Origin: Actinobacteria bacterium HGW-Actinobacteria-1
GTDB lineage: Bacteria > Actinomycetota > Coriobacteriia > Anaerosomatales > Anaerosomataceae
Direction of reading: 5' to 3'
Assembly (NCBI GenBank): GCA_002841355.1
Contig: PHFB01000001.1
Span: 310,001 to 374,000 of the forward strand
DNA: 64,000 nt
Below the pieces are notes generated by a model. It was not told the origin of the DNA. It did no database searches and worked only from the letters and a program-made list of their open reading frames with translations. Positions within the stretch are counted from its first letter, which is position 1, and each line of letters opens with the position of its first letter. The position numbers were made by a program, and so were the translations under genes. Of this stretch, positions 25,276-37,644 are shown piece after piece.

Positions 25276-26487
25276 CTAGAGCGTAGCACTCCGAGGGCGG
25301 AGTTTGGGAGGGCGGTACGGCGCGCACGCATAGTCCGTCCACGACAGCGATGCGAGCGCATCGCTCACCATCCGCTCGATGTCGAGGTCCGACTCCCCCT
25401 TCTCGACCTGCCACACCTTCGCGTGGGTCTCAGGGGTTCTCGGCATGAAAAGCGTACAGCAGTCGGTATGCTGCTGCGTCGAAAGCTCGAAGGTGCCGAT
25501 ACGGCGCGCCTCGGCGATAATCTCCTGCTTGTCATGACCGGAGAGTGGGCGCAGGATCGGTAGCTTCGCCACCGCGTCCACAGCCGCCATGTTCTCGAGC
25601 GTCTGGGACGCGACCTGCCCAAGGCTCTCGCCGGTCACAAGCGCACCAGCGCGCTCCTCGGCAGCAATCGCCTCGGCGACCCTCACCATCAACCTGCGGT
25701 AGAGCAGGATGCGCAGGTCGGGCGGCGCCAGAAGCGAGATCTCGCGCTGCAGATCGCCGAACGGCACCACGTACAGGCGCGCCAGGCCGCCGGTCCGCTC
25801 CAGCACCTGCGCGATCTCGGCGGTCACGTGCTCCGAGAGGTCGTCGGTCTGCGGTCTGCCCGAGAAGTGCACACCCACCGCAACGGCGCCGCGCCGGATG
25901 ATGCGCCACGTGGCGACCGGCGAGTCGATGCCCGCCGAGAGGAGCGCCACGACCTTCCCGGAGGTACCCACCGGCAGACCGCCAGGTCCCTCGACACGCT
26001 TCGCATACGTGTAGACCTCGCCTTGCACGACCTCGACGCGGCAGAGCACATCGGGCGCGTCGAGATTCACGTCAAGGCCGGTCTCGGCCTGTACTGCCGC
26101 GCCAAGACGGCGGTTGATCTCCAGGCTGCGCTCGGGGTGGTCGGTCGCCGAGCGACGCGCAGCGATCGCGAACGTGCGGGCGCGCGGGTCGGCCTCGCAT
26201 ACCGCGAGGATGGCGGCCTGTTCCATCTCGGTGGCATCGCGTGACGTGACGAATGCGAGCGATGCGGAGCTCACGCCGGGCACTGCCGAGACGCGCGCGA
26301 GCATCTCGGCGGCGAGCGACGGTGCGACCGGGATGATGAGGCGGCTTGCGACACGCTCCACGCCAACGCTCGAGAGCGTCCCGACCGCGGCTACCAGGTT
26401 CGCCTGCAGCTGACGCTCGAAGCGACCGCGATTGCGACCCTTCAGCGCGATCTCGTGGTAGTGGACGAGAACCGCTCGCTCAAACAC
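25276..26487 (-). CDS. thiI: tRNA 4-thiouridine synthetase ThiI
   Basis: A 403-residue enzyme that adenylates and thiolates U8 of tRNA and can also supply sulfur for thiamine. It has an N-terminal ferredoxin-like plus THUMP domain (YHEIALKGRNRGRFERQL) and a PP-loop ATPase domain (VVALLSAGIDSPVATW, with SGGxDS-type loop SAGIDS). The conserved segment QHTDCCTLFMPRTP carries the two Cys. The C-terminal rhodanese domain of the E. coli enzyme is absent, as in many Gram-positives. The GTG at 26487 is placed after a G-rich ribosome site. It lies downstream of rpoZ beyond a GC-rich hairpin. Confidence 0.93.
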   Translation of the reverse strand: MFERAVLVHYHEIALKGRNRGRFERQLQANLVAAVGTLSSVGVERVASRLIIPVAPSLAAEMLARVSAVPGVSSASLAFVTSRDATEMEQAAILAVCEADPRARTFAIAARRSATDHPERSLEINRRLGAAVQAETGLDVNLDAPDVLCRVEVVQGEVYTYAKRVEGPGGLPVGTSGKVVALLSAGIDSPVATWRIIRRGAVAVGVHFSGRPQTDDLSEHVTAEIAQVLERTGGLARLYVVPFGDLQREISLLAPPDLRILLYRRLMVRVAEAIAAEERAGALVTGESLGQVASQTLENMAAVDAVAKLPILRPLSGHDKQEIIAEARRIGTFELSTQQHTDCCTLFMPRTPETHAKVWQVEKGESDLDIERMVSDALASLSWTDYACAPYRPPKLRPRSATL

Positions 26488-26509
26488 CCGCTCACCCCCG
26501 AAGATGCGT

Positions 26510-26539
26510 GTGCCCCGCGCCGTGATGGCTGCGGGGCAC
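26510..26539 (-). terminator. Hairpin after rpoZ
   Basis: A 9-bp stem (GTGCCCCGC / GCGGGGCAC) with a 12-nt loop, 25 bp past the rpoZ stop on the minus strand. No T-tract follows, so termination may be partial and thiI could be reached by read-through. Confidence 0.6.
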
Positions 26540-26563
26540 CTCACACGCTGCCATGCGGCTGCG

Positions 26564-26812
26564 TTACTTGTACGATTCGGCCGTGCGCTCGTAGCCGATG
26601 TCACCGTTCGCGATCTCGTCGAGCGCGAGGGTGAGCGGCTTGGTGCTGGTGATCGATGCGATCTGCGAGGCCGCCATGGTGAGCAGGGCCTGGTCGCGAA
26701 CACCGTGAACCATGTCGTTGATCTGGCGTGCGCGACGCGCAGCAACGATGCAAAGCGTGTACTTCGAGTCGACCTTGGAGAGCAGCAGGTCGATGTCAGG
26801 CTTGATAACCAT
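26564..26812 (-). CDS. rpoZ: RNA polymerase omega subunit
   Basis: 82 residues. The omega signature is visible: MVIKPDIDLLLSKVDSKYTL, ARRARQINDMVHG and KPLTLALDEIANGDIGY. It promotes assembly of the beta-prime subunit and is part of ppGpp response in some bacteria. It lies 9 bp after the gmk stop, the classic gmk-rpoZ pair. Confidence 0.94.
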   Translation of the reverse strand: MVIKPDIDLLLSKVDSKYTLCIVAARRARQINDMVHGVRDQALLTMAASQIASITSTKPLTLALDEIANGDIGYERTAESYK

Positions 26813-26821
26813 CAGGAATTC

Positions 26822-27382
26822 CTATCCGCCGAGGGATCCGAGAATCTCCGCGAGTTCGTCCGTGGCGCGGAGTACGTCGTCGTTTTCTACCACATAATCA
26901 TAGGTACCCACAAGTTCGAGCTCGCGGACGGCGGTCGCCAGACGCACCGCGACCTGCTCATCTGTCTCGGCGCCGCGGCCTCGAATGCGGCGTTCCAGCT
27001 CCTCCATGGAGGGTGCGAGGATGAAGATGAGAACCGCGTCGGGCATGAGCGCCTTGACCTGCGCTGCTCCCTGCGGATCGATCTCCAGTATCACCTGCCG
27101 ACCCTCGGCGATCTTCTCCTCCACGGTGCTACGGAGCGTTCCGTAGCGGTTGCCATGGACGCTCGCCCACTCGAGGAACTCACCGGCCTGCACGCGACGC
27201 TCGAACTCATCCGCCGAGAGGAAGACGTAGTCTTCGCCATCCACCTCGCCGGGGCGCGGAGCGCGCGTGGTCGCCGAGACCGAGACCCAAACATCAGGGA
27301 CCCTGGCGACAAGACGTTCTACCAGAGTCCCTTTACCCGCGCCCGAAGGCCCGGAGATGATAATCAGATTGCCCTTGTGCAT
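26822..27382 (-). CDS. gmk: Guanylate kinase
   Basis: 186 residues converting GMP to GDP with ATP. P-loop GPSGAGKGTLVERLV near residue 10; GMP-binding site with SVSATTRAPRPGEVDGEDY; lid region following. The start lies 14 bp after the mIHF stop, in the mihF-gmk-rpoZ order typical of actinobacteria. Confidence 0.96.
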   Translation of the reverse strand: MHKGNLIIISGPSGAGKGTLVERLVARVPDVWVSVSATTRAPRPGEVDGEDYVFLSADEFERRVQAGEFLEWASVHGNRYGTLRSTVEEKIAEGRQVILEIDPQGAAQVKALMPDAVLIFILAPSMEELERRIRGRGAETDEQVAVRLATAVRELELVGTYDYVVENDDVLRATDELAEILGSLGG

Positions 27383-27396
27383 CCGGGGCGGAGCGC

Positions 27397-27705
27397 TTAG
27401 CCGAGCCGCTGCATGAGCATCTCAAGCTGGCGCGCGCCCAGACCCTGCACGCGACGGCTCTCGGAGATCTCAAGCTCGTCCATGATCTTCGCAGCCTTGG
27501 CCTTGCCGAAACCGGGCAGGCTCTCGAGAAGCGTGGAGACCTTCATGCGGGCGACGATGGGATCGTCGGACATCTTCATGACGCCGGCAAAGTCGACCTT
27601 GCCGCTCTTGATCTCCTGGCGCAGTGCGGCACGCTTCTGGCGCGCTTCCGCGGCCTTCTTAAGCGCAGCCTTGCGATCGGCCTCAGAAAGGTTCGGCAGA
27701 GCCAT
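27397..27705 (-). CDS. mihF: Actinobacterial integration host factor (mIHF)
   Basis: About 102 residues. The ATG at 27705 is preceded by GAGGAGGAA; the frame extends further upstream without support. N-terminal basic helix (LSEADRKAALKKAAEARQKRAALR), then a helix-two-turn-helix/HhH DNA-binding region: ARMKVSTLLESLPGFGKAKAAKIM and RVQGLGARQLEMLMQ. These match mIHF/sIHF, the nucleoid-associated protein of Actinobacteria unrelated to E. coli IHF. It lies between pyrE and gmk, its conserved actinobacterial neighbourhood. Confidence 0.93.
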   Translation of the reverse strand: MALPNLSEADRKAALKKAAEARQKRAALRQEIKSGKVDFAGVMKMSDDPIVARMKVSTLLESLPGFGKAKAAKIMDELEISESRRVQGLGARQLEMLMQRLG

Positions 27706-27839
27706 GGTTCCTCCTCGTTCTTCGCTCCCAGTGGTGGTGCTTGTATGCGATGCACAGGCCTTCGCATACCCCTCGGTATGCGTCACTTGCATGTGACAAC
27801 TCCGTTGATACTACCCTTGACCTGCGCGTATGCCAACCC

Positions 27840-28424
27840 TCACTCGGAAAGTCGGCGGCTTCCAGGCGAGTAGAGCGGCACGTCGGAGGCGCAAAGACCG
27901 CATGATTCCGGCTCCCATGACTCAACCTCAAGTCCAAGTAGAGGTATGAGCTCAAGGTCGAATGCCTTGGGACCACCGCGGTCGATGAGCGAGGTTACAG
28001 CAACCGGCTTCCCGCCTGCAGCACGTACGAGATCGATGACCTCGGCAACCGATCCACCCGTTGTGACCACGTCTTCTACCACGAGCACGTTCGCGCCAAG
28101 CGGTATCTCGAAGCCGCGCCGTAGCACCATGGCTCCACCCTGTCGTTCCGTGAAGATGAACTTCACGCCGAGAGCCTGTGCAACGGCGAAGCCGATGATG
28201 ATTCCGCCAACTGCGGGAGCGGCGACCAGGTCGATACGCCGTTCACCGAGTCGTTCAACCATCGCACCGGCGAGGCGCGTCGTGAGCATCGGATCCTCGA
28301 GCACCCGCGCGCACTGCACGTACGTATCCGAGTGCCGGCCGCTCGTGAGCTGGAAGTGACCCGAGAGGATCGCCTTGGCTTGCTTGAGGGCTTCAAGCAC
28401 CTCGTTCTCAGTCATGGCGCTCAT
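27840..28424 (-). CDS. pyrE: Orotate phosphoribosyltransferase
   Basis: 194 residues making OMP from orotate and PRPP. PRPP motif VVEDVVTTGGSVAEVIDLV; N-terminal GHFQLTSGRHSDTYVQ orotate site; ERQGGAMVLRRG basic loop. The ATG at 28424 has GGAAGGGGAG about 6 nt upstream and follows the pyrF stop by 3 bp. Typical size; penultimate step of UMP synthesis. Confidence 0.95.
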   Translation of the reverse strand: MSAMTENEVLEALKQAKAILSGHFQLTSGRHSDTYVQCARVLEDPMLTTRLAGAMVERLGERRIDLVAAPAVGGIIIGFAVAQALGVKFIFTERQGGAMVLRRGFEIPLGANVLVVEDVVTTGGSVAEVIDLVRAAGGKPVAVTSLIDRGGPKAFDLELIPLLGLEVESWEPESCGLCASDVPLYSPGSRRLSE

Positions 28425-28427
28425 GCG

Positions 28428-29129
28428 CTACTCCCCTTCCACGATACGCGACAGTGCAGCTACGGGATCGACTGCGCCGGTGATCGGACGTCCGATCACC
28501 AGGTGCGACGCACCGGCCTCGATCGCCTCGGCGGGCGTGGCAACGCGCGCCTGGTCTTCCGACTCCGCCCACGCGGGGCGAACACCGGGCGTGACCACGT
28601 ACGCATCAGCGCCGAGAAGTGCCCGCATCGCGGCGGCCTCCTCGGGCGAGCACACCACGCCGTCGCAGCCGCAATCGCGAGCGAGCGCGGCCAGCGCGGC
28701 GACCTGCTCGGCAGCGGACGCGGGAACGCCGATCTCGGTGAGCGCGGCGTCGTCGAGGCTCGTCAGCACGGTCACCGCAACGAGCGCGGGTTTGTTCACC
28801 TTGAAGCGCTCGGCGGCGGCTGCGACCTCCTCGGCAGCAGCAGTGAGCATCGCGCGGCCACCGGTGGCATGCACGGTGATCATGTCCGCACCCTGGCGCA
28901 CCAGCGTGCGGCACGCTCCGCGAACCTGGTGCGGGATATCATTGAGCTTGAGGTCGACGAAGACCTTGAAGCCAAGTGCACGCAGCTCGCGAACGATCTG
29001 CGGGCCTTCGGCATAGAAGAGCGTCATGCCCACTTTCACCCACGTGGCACGGCCCTTGAGCGAGCGCGCCATATCCATGGCGGCGGCTCCATCGGGCAGG
29101 TCAAGCGCGACTATGATCTGTTCTCGCAT
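28428..29129 (-). CDS. pyrF: Orotidine 5'-phosphate decarboxylase
   Basis: 233 residues; last step to UMP. (beta/alpha)8 barrel with VALDLPDG, WVKVGMTLFY and the catalytic tetrad segment DLKLNDIPHQV. The ATG at 29129 has GGAAGGGAA upstream. The longer frame to 29225 overlaps the propeller-like gene and is rejected. Confidence 0.95.
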   Translation of the reverse strand: MREQIIVALDLPDGAAAMDMARSLKGRATWVKVGMTLFYAEGPQIVRELRALGFKVFVDLKLNDIPHQVRGACRTLVRQGADMITVHATGGRAMLTAAAEEVAAAAERFKVNKPALVAVTVLTSLDDAALTEIGVPASAAEQVAALAALARDCGCDGVVCSPEEAAAMRALLGADAYVVTPGVRPAWAESEDQARVATPAEAIEAGASHLVIGRPITGAVDPVAALSRIVEGE

Positions 29130-29160
29130 GCGTTCCCTTCCGTGATAGATCGGGCTCCAG

Positions 29161-30498
29161 CTAGAAGCCGGGATCCTCGACGTCTGTCTTGGGACTGGTC
29201 CACACCGTCTCGCGGTTCCCGCCATGGATGTCCGAGCGCACCAGCTCGATCCACTCCTGCGATACCGGACCGTCGTTGTAACCGTACTCCACGCCGAGCA
29301 GCCCCGAGCCGGGATACCACGCGCCCGGACCGTACGACTCGCTCATGCCCAGGTCTGTGAAGCCGTCGGCGCCAATCTGCCAGAGCCGACCCTCCACCGA
29401 GTAGATCGGTCCTGTCGGATCCCAGCCGAGGAGGTTGACCTGGTAGACGCTCGAGAAGTCGCCCGGACGCTCCCAGCCGTTGGCGTCAAAGGCGTCTCGC
29501 GCGACAGCGCCGGTGGCTTCAATCGACTTGAACCTGACGCTCACCGTCTCCCCATTGGGCGACTCTACCAACTCAGGCCAGAACAGGATGTCACTGGCGC
29601 CATCCCAGGCAGCCACGGGAGCAGCGATGTCCTGCGATGTGATCAGCGGGCTCGTAACGACCTCACCTGTCGTCACATCGAAGACGACGAGTCTGCGTGA
29701 CAGCCCGGCGGAAACGTCATCTTCCTGGTAGATCGACTCATCGATGAGGTCTTCGATCGCGAAGTAGCGTCCCGAAGCCGACCAGCCGATCGGAACGAAC
29801 GTAATCACGGTCTCGGGCATCTTCGCCTTCACGCCTTCGCCGTGCGACTCCTTGTTGTTGAAGAGCAGCGCCGAGGGACCAGCTCCTTTGAGAGGGTTGA
29901 TCTCCAGGTACGCGATGGAATCTGCGGGTCCCGGCCACGCGTGCCACTTGGAGGGCACGTTGTCCGTGGGCTTGGAGCCGTCATCCAAATGCCATGCCAC
30001 CAGCCGCTTCGGCTTGTGGTCGAGTGCATCCCCGAGGGTGTCGACGGATGCTCCCATCTCGGCTTCTTCGTCGGTGACCGGCTCCAACCACACAACAGGC
30101 GCGGCGCTTTCCACGAACAGCACGCGATAGCCGTCAAGCGTCTGGGTCTCTCCCGTGGTGCTGTCCCAAACGGCGACTGACGGGTACGTGTACTCGCGGA
30201 GATACTGAACCACACCGTAGCGGCCGTTGCCTGACCACGCGACTGATTCTGTCGGTCCGATGAGGCCGGCCATGCCGTCTTCGCCGAGCAACTCCTCGGT
30301 GATGGAGTTGACCGAGTTGTCGAGAATCCACACCGCACCCACGCACCCGCCGATAAGCACGAGCAACACGACAACGCCCACGACCCACGGCCAAACCTTG
30401 CGGCGCGGTGCCGGTGATGTCTGCGGTGCAAGCGGTATCGGTGCCGGTGGCTGAACGGGAATCGCCTGCGGGATCGTCGGTTCGGTCTTGTCGGTCAC
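29161..30498 (-). CDS. Membrane-anchored beta-propeller-like protein of unknown function
   Basis: 445 residues. The N-terminal ~33 residues are a Pro-rich cytoplasmic segment (IPVQPPAPIPLAPQTSPAP), followed by one transmembrane helix (VWPWVVGVVVLLVLIGGCVGAV) and a ~385-residue external domain. The domain contains repeated units of the type GNGRYGVVQYLREY...SVAVWDSTTGE, ASGRYFAIED...VVFDVTTGEV and GWDPTGPIYSV, as in WD40/TolB-like propellers. No catalytic motif recognised. The GTG at 30498 has GAGGGGAG 7 nt upstream. The gene lies 13 bp after pyrD and 31 bp before pyrF, yet has no pyrimidine-related feature; acquisition into the operon is inferred. Confidence 0.72.
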   Translation of the reverse strand: MTDKTEPTIPQAIPVQPPAPIPLAPQTSPAPRRKVWPWVVGVVVLLVLIGGCVGAVWILDNSVNSITEELLGEDGMAGLIGPTESVAWSGNGRYGVVQYLREYTYPSVAVWDSTTGETQTLDGYRVLFVESAAPVVWLEPVTDEEAEMGASVDTLGDALDHKPKRLVAWHLDDGSKPTDNVPSKWHAWPGPADSIAYLEINPLKGAGPSALLFNNKESHGEGVKAKMPETVITFVPIGWSASGRYFAIEDLIDESIYQEDDVSAGLSRRLVVFDVTTGEVVTSPLITSQDIAAPVAAWDGASDILFWPELVESPNGETVSVRFKSIEATGAVARDAFDANGWERPGDFSSVYQVNLLGWDPTGPIYSVEGRLWQIGADGFTDLGMSESYGPGAWYPGSGLLGVEYGYNDGPVSQEWIELVRSDIHGGNRETVWTSPKTDVEDPGF

Positions 30499-30511
30499 GA
30501 TCGAACTCCCC

Positions 30512-31444
30512 TCATCGTTTGAGCGCCCCCGTCAGCGCCGAGACGCGGTCGATGCCACGCTCCCGGCAATACCGCTCCAGACCGTCGACCACGTGCATCG
30601 TGGTAGCCGGGTCCACGAAGTTCCCCGTCCCGACCGCAACGGCGGTGGCCCCGGCCAGCATGAACTCGACTGCGTCCTCGGCATTCATGATACCGCCCAT
30701 TCCGACGACCGGGACGGACACTGCCGAGGCGACCTGCCAGACCATGCGTACGGCGACCGGCTTGATCGCCGGACCGGAGAGTCCTCCGACCGTGCGCGCT
30801 AGCTTGGGTCGCCACGTATCGGTATCGATCGCCATGCCGAGAAGCGTGTTGATGAGGCTCACCGCGTCGGCACCCTCGGCCTCCACGCTGCGTGCAATCT
30901 CCGCTATGTCGGTGACATTCGGGCTCAACTTCACGATGAGGGTCTTGCCCGTTGCGGCACGCACGGCGCGCGTCACGTCGGCCGCGGCAGCGCACGAGGT
31001 GCCGAACGCCATACCGCCCTCATCCACGTTGGGGCACGAGATGTTGAGCTCGAGCGCGTCGATCGCGTCCTCGGCGTCGAGTCGCTCCGTCACCGCCACG
31101 TACTCGGCCAGACTGTGTCCCGAGACGTTCACGATGACCGGGACGTCCTGCTCGGCAAGCCATGCGAGGTCGTTCGCGCAGAAGGACTCGACGCCCGGAT
31201 TCTGCAGACCGATCGAGTTGAGCATGCCGCTTGCGGTCTCAGCGATGCGCGGGCTGGCGTTGCCGGCCCAGGGATTGAGGCTCACACCCTTGGTGACCAC
31301 GGCGCCGAGTCGACCGAGGTCCATGAACTCCGCGTATTCGCGGCCCGCAGCGAAGGTGCCCGAGCCGGTCATGACCGGATTGCGCAGCTCGAGTGCACCG
31401 ATCCTGACGCTCATGTCCACGTTGATGTTGTGCGCAGATTCCAC
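30512..31444 (-). CDS. pyrD: Dihydroorotate dehydrogenase B, catalytic subunit
   Basis: 310 residues of a class 1B FMN enzyme oxidising dihydroorotate to orotate. FMN barrel motifs: GSGTFAAGREY, NPWAGN, LNISCPNVDEGG, the active-site loop ... CAA (catalytic Cys in FGTSCAAAADVTRAV), VKLSPNV, GMGGIMNAEDA. The GTG at 31444 has AGGAG 5 nt upstream and starts just after the pyrK stop. PyrK supplies the NAD+ linkage, distinguishing this type from quinone-linked PyrD. Confidence 0.95.
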   Translation of the reverse strand: MESAHNINVDMSVRIGALELRNPVMTGSGTFAAGREYAEFMDLGRLGAVVTKGVSLNPWAGNASPRIAETASGMLNSIGLQNPGVESFCANDLAWLAEQDVPVIVNVSGHSLAEYVAVTERLDAEDAIDALELNISCPNVDEGGMAFGTSCAAAADVTRAVRAATGKTLIVKLSPNVTDIAEIARSVEAEGADAVSLINTLLGMAIDTDTWRPKLARTVGGLSGPAIKPVAVRMVWQVASAVSVPVVGMGGIMNAEDAVEFMLAGATAVAVGTGNFVDPATTMHVVDGLERYCRERGIDRVSALTGALKR

Positions 31445-31452
31445 TTCTTCTC

Positions 31453-32273
31453 CTAGTGCTTCGGCGGAATCTCGGAGACGTCCCACACGACGTGCGCGGC
31501 GTCGAACACCGGGCCGTCAACGCATGCCCGCCGCTGACCGTCGGTGGTCGTGACCACGCACGAAAGGCAGGCGCCGATGCCGCACGCCATCAACCGCTCG
31601 AGCGAGACCTGGCACGGCACGTCCGCCGCAGCAGCCTGCGCCGTCACGATGCGCGCCATCGCCTCGGGCCCGCAGACGTAGACGACGTCGGGGCGATCCG
31701 TCGCGAGCGCGCCCTCGACGAGCCCGGTCACGAAGCCGTGCTCGCCTGCGCTCCCATCGTCAGTGGCCGTTAGCACGCGGCGCGCGGTGGCCTCGAAGAC
31801 TCCCTGGCCGACGAGCCGCTCGGCAGTCGGCGCGCCCTGGGCGACCGTGACGGCGACTCCACACGCCGAGAGCTGCTCGGCGAGCATGCCCATCGGCGCG
31901 GCGCCAAGCCCACCCGCAACGAGGAGCGCGTGCGCGGTGCCTTCCGGAATCTCCCACCCGTGGCCGAGCGGACCGATCACGTCCATCTCCTCGCCGCGGC
32001 GCTTCTCGGCCAGTGCGCGGGTGCCCGTGCCGAGCACCTGGTAGAGGATATGAAGCCGATCCTCCTCGGCACGGTGGATCGAGAACGGACGCCGCAGGAT
32101 GAAGTCGGTGCCGGTGCTGATGCGCAGGTGCACGAACTGACCCGGGCGCACCGCACGCGCGACTCTGGGCGACTCAAGCACGATGAGCCCAACTCCCTCG
32201 GTCACGCGGTCGTTCGCAACGACGGTGACACGCTCCAGGAGCCGGTGGCCGTCCTCGTGTGTGCTTGCGCAGC

Positions 32274-32277
<4 letters not shown>
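31453..32277 (-). CDS. pyrK: Dihydroorotate dehydrogenase B electron-transfer subunit
   Basis: 274 residues, FAD and [2Fe-2S] protein that passes electrons from PyrD to NAD+. FAD motif [16 protein letters not shown]-binding [10 protein letters not shown]; four Cys at the C-terminus ([27 protein letters not shown]; three C's in CGIGACLSC plus one later). The GTG at 32277 overlaps the carB stop (GTGA), so the true start is near the ATP-grasp gene end. The longer frame upstream is a shadow of carB. Confidence 0.94.
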
Positions 32278-35519
<3,242 letters not shown>

Positions 35520-35527
35520 CTGTCTCC

Positions 35528-36373
35528 TTACGGAACGATCATGACGGGACACGACGCCTGGCGAAGCAGTGTCATCGACACGCTTCCCATGAGCGCCTCC
35601 TGTATCGCATTGCGACCGCGCGTGCCGGTGATGACACCGGTGGCGCGGCGTTCGTCGAGCTCTTCGAGAATCGCGCGCTGCGGCTCGCCGCGACGCACGA
35701 CCACGCTTGCCGAGATACCCTGCTGCTGCGCCATAGCCTGGAGGTTCTTCAGGTGGAACTCGGCACCCTCCTCTGCACGGCGCAGCTTCTCGCCGGTGAG
35801 CCCGGGGTCGACCGCGTGCATGAGATAGAGCGTCTTGATGAGGCCCTTGGGCAGCTCCATCGCCGAGCTGAACGCGTGCGACGCCGAGAGCGAGAAGTCG
35901 GTCGGCAACAGGACTTTCTCGCCGAACCGCTTGAGCAGCAATGTGGGGTCGCCCTGGTTCTTCAGCAGGTCGAACCGCGCGAGCAGCATCGGCACGGGCG
36001 CGTCGCGCAGGAGTCGCTCGGAAACCGAGCCGGCTACAAGCTGCGTCATGAGGCCCTTCGCGTGCGACCCGCACACGATAGCGTCGACGCCCGACTCGGT
36101 TGCAAGCGCGACGATGGTGTCGAACGGGTCGCCGGTGGGCACGCGGACCTCGACTTTGAGACCGGCGGCTTCAAGCACGGCAGCCGACACCCGCAGCTTG
36201 TCCCGCACCTCGTCGATCTTCTCGGCGATGATGGGACCTTCCATTCCGGAGGCCTCGACGACGTGCGTGAGAACCACCACCTTGACGCCAAGTGCGGGAA
36301 GCCCCGTGGCGAATCCAAGGATGCTCTCGCAGTCATCCGAGAAATCGGTCGGCAGCATGACCGTGCGCAACAT
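35528..36373 (-). CDS. Tandem-domain universal stress protein
   Basis: 281 residues with two UspA domains. Each begins with a hydrophobic strand and Asp ([25 protein letters not shown]). The second ends with the ATP-binding pattern G-2x-G-9x-G-S ([15 protein letters not shown]). The first has [17 protein letters not shown], also close to the pattern. ATP-binding stress or regulatory proteins; ligand not proven. It lies 2 bp from carA and 8 bp from carB, so transcription and translation are coupled to carbamoyl-phosphate synthase. Confidence 0.9.
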   Translation of the reverse strand: MLRTVMLPTDFSDDCESILGFATGLPALGVKVVVLTHVVEASGMEGPIIAEKIDEVRDKLRVSAAVLEAAGLKVEVRVPTGDPFDTIVALATESGVDAIVCGSHAKGLMTQLVAGSVSERLLRDAPVPMLLARFDLLKNQGDPTLLLKRFGEKVLLPTDFSLSASHAFSSAMELPKGLIKTLYLMHAVDPGLTGEKLRRAEEGAEFHLKNLQAMAQQQGISASVVVRRGEPQRAILEELDERRATGVITGTRGRNAIQEALMGSVSMTLLRQASCPVMIVP

Positions 36374-36375
36374 CG

Positions 36376-37644
36376 CTACACCTCATCCTCTAGAGCGAAC
36401 ACGTCGTCCTTGCCCTCCATCAGCCGCACGAAGGCGCCAAAGAGATACTTCGCATCGTGCGGACCTGGTGCCGCTTCAGGGTGATACTGGACCGAGAAGG
36501 CGTGCTGGTCGAGCGCGCGAACGCCCTCGACCGTCATGTCGTTGAGGTTCACGTGCGTGAGCTGGACGCCGCCGAAGCGCTCCGAGCGCACCACCGGCGC
36601 GACGTCGGCTTCCACCCATGCGCCGAGGTCGGTCGGGTCTAGGTCGAGGCCGCCAGAGCGCGCCACGTCAAGCTCGCCGATGCTTGAGAAGTCCACGCAG
36701 AAGCCGTGGTTCTGGCTCGTGATCTCCACCTGACCCGTCAGCAGGTTCTTGACCGGCTGGTTGCCGCCCCTGTGGCCGTACTTGAGCTTGTACGTGCCGC
36801 ACCCGAGCGCCAGCGAAAGCATCTGGTGTCCGAGACAGATCCCGAAGATCGGCTTGACCCCAAGCAACTCGCGCAGCGTCTCGTACAGATACGTGACCGC
36901 TGCCGGATCGCCGGGCCCGTTCGCGAAGAAGATACCATCCGGTCCAAGCGCAAGTGCATCTGCGGCGCTCGTCGTCGGCGGCACGACCACGACCTCACAG
37001 TCCGCCTCGGCAAGGCGGCGGAGGATGTTGTACTTGATGCCCGAGTCGAACGCGACCACCTTGAAGCGTGGCCGCACCGGCAGCACGCCGGTGTCGACCG
37101 GCAGGTCGCAACCGGGGGGCATCTCGTCGCCCCAGGTGTAGGGCTCGCGCGTGGCGACCTCGGCGACGAGATCGCGGCCGACAAGGCCGGGTGACGCCGC
37201 CGCCTTCGCCGCAAGCGACGCCGGGTCCAGATCGATCGTGGAGAGCACGGCGCGCATCGCGCCGCGTTCACGGATGTGGCGAGTGAGCCGCCGCGTATCG
37301 ACGCCCTCGATGGCGACCACGCCGAGACGCTCGAAGAACGCGCCGAGGGTCTCCTCGGCACGCCAGTTCGACGAGATCTTCGACATCTCGCGCATCACGA
37401 AGCCGGCTGCGAAGACGCCGCGCGACTCCATGTCGGCCGCGTTCACACCGTAGTTGCCGATGTGCGGCGACGTCATCGTCACGAGCTGACCGGCGTAGGA
37501 CGGGTCGGTGAAGACCTCCTGGTAGCCGGTCAACGACGTGTTGAAGACGGCCTCGCCCGTGGTCTCGCCGGGAACACCGCACGAGAATCCATGGAACGTC
37601 GTGCCATCCTCAAGCACCAGCAGTGCCGGCTGCCGCGTGATCAC
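36376..37644 (-). CDS. carA: Carbamoyl-phosphate synthase, small (glutaminase) subunit
   Basis: 422 residues, class I glutamine amidotransferase subunit. N-terminal domain DGTTFHGFSCGVPGETTGE, then the amidotransferase triad: nucleophile Cys in GICLGHQMLSLALG and HPEAAPGPHD with His and Glu. Supplies ammonia to CarB. The GTG at 37644 overlaps the pyrC stop (GTGA). The longer open frame from 37896 is pyrC shadow. Confidence 0.95.
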   Translation of the reverse strand: MITRQPALLVLEDGTTFHGFSCGVPGETTGEAVFNTSLTGYQEVFTDPSYAGQLVTMTSPHIGNYGVNAADMESRGVFAAGFVMREMSKISSNWRAEETLGAFFERLGVVAIEGVDTRRLTRHIRERGAMRAVLSTIDLDPASLAAKAAASPGLVGRDLVAEVATREPYTWGDEMPPGCDLPVDTGVLPVRPRFKVVAFDSGIKYNILRRLAEADCEVVVVPPTTSAADALALGPDGIFFANGPGDPAAVTYLYETLRELLGVKPIFGICLGHQMLSLALGCGTYKLKYGHRGGNQPVKNLLTGQVEITSQNHGFCVDFSSIGELDVARSGGLDLDPTDLGAWVEADVAPVVRSERFGGVQLTHVNLNDMTVEGVRALDQHAFSVQYHPEAAPGPHDAKYLFGAFVRLMEGKDDVFALEDEV

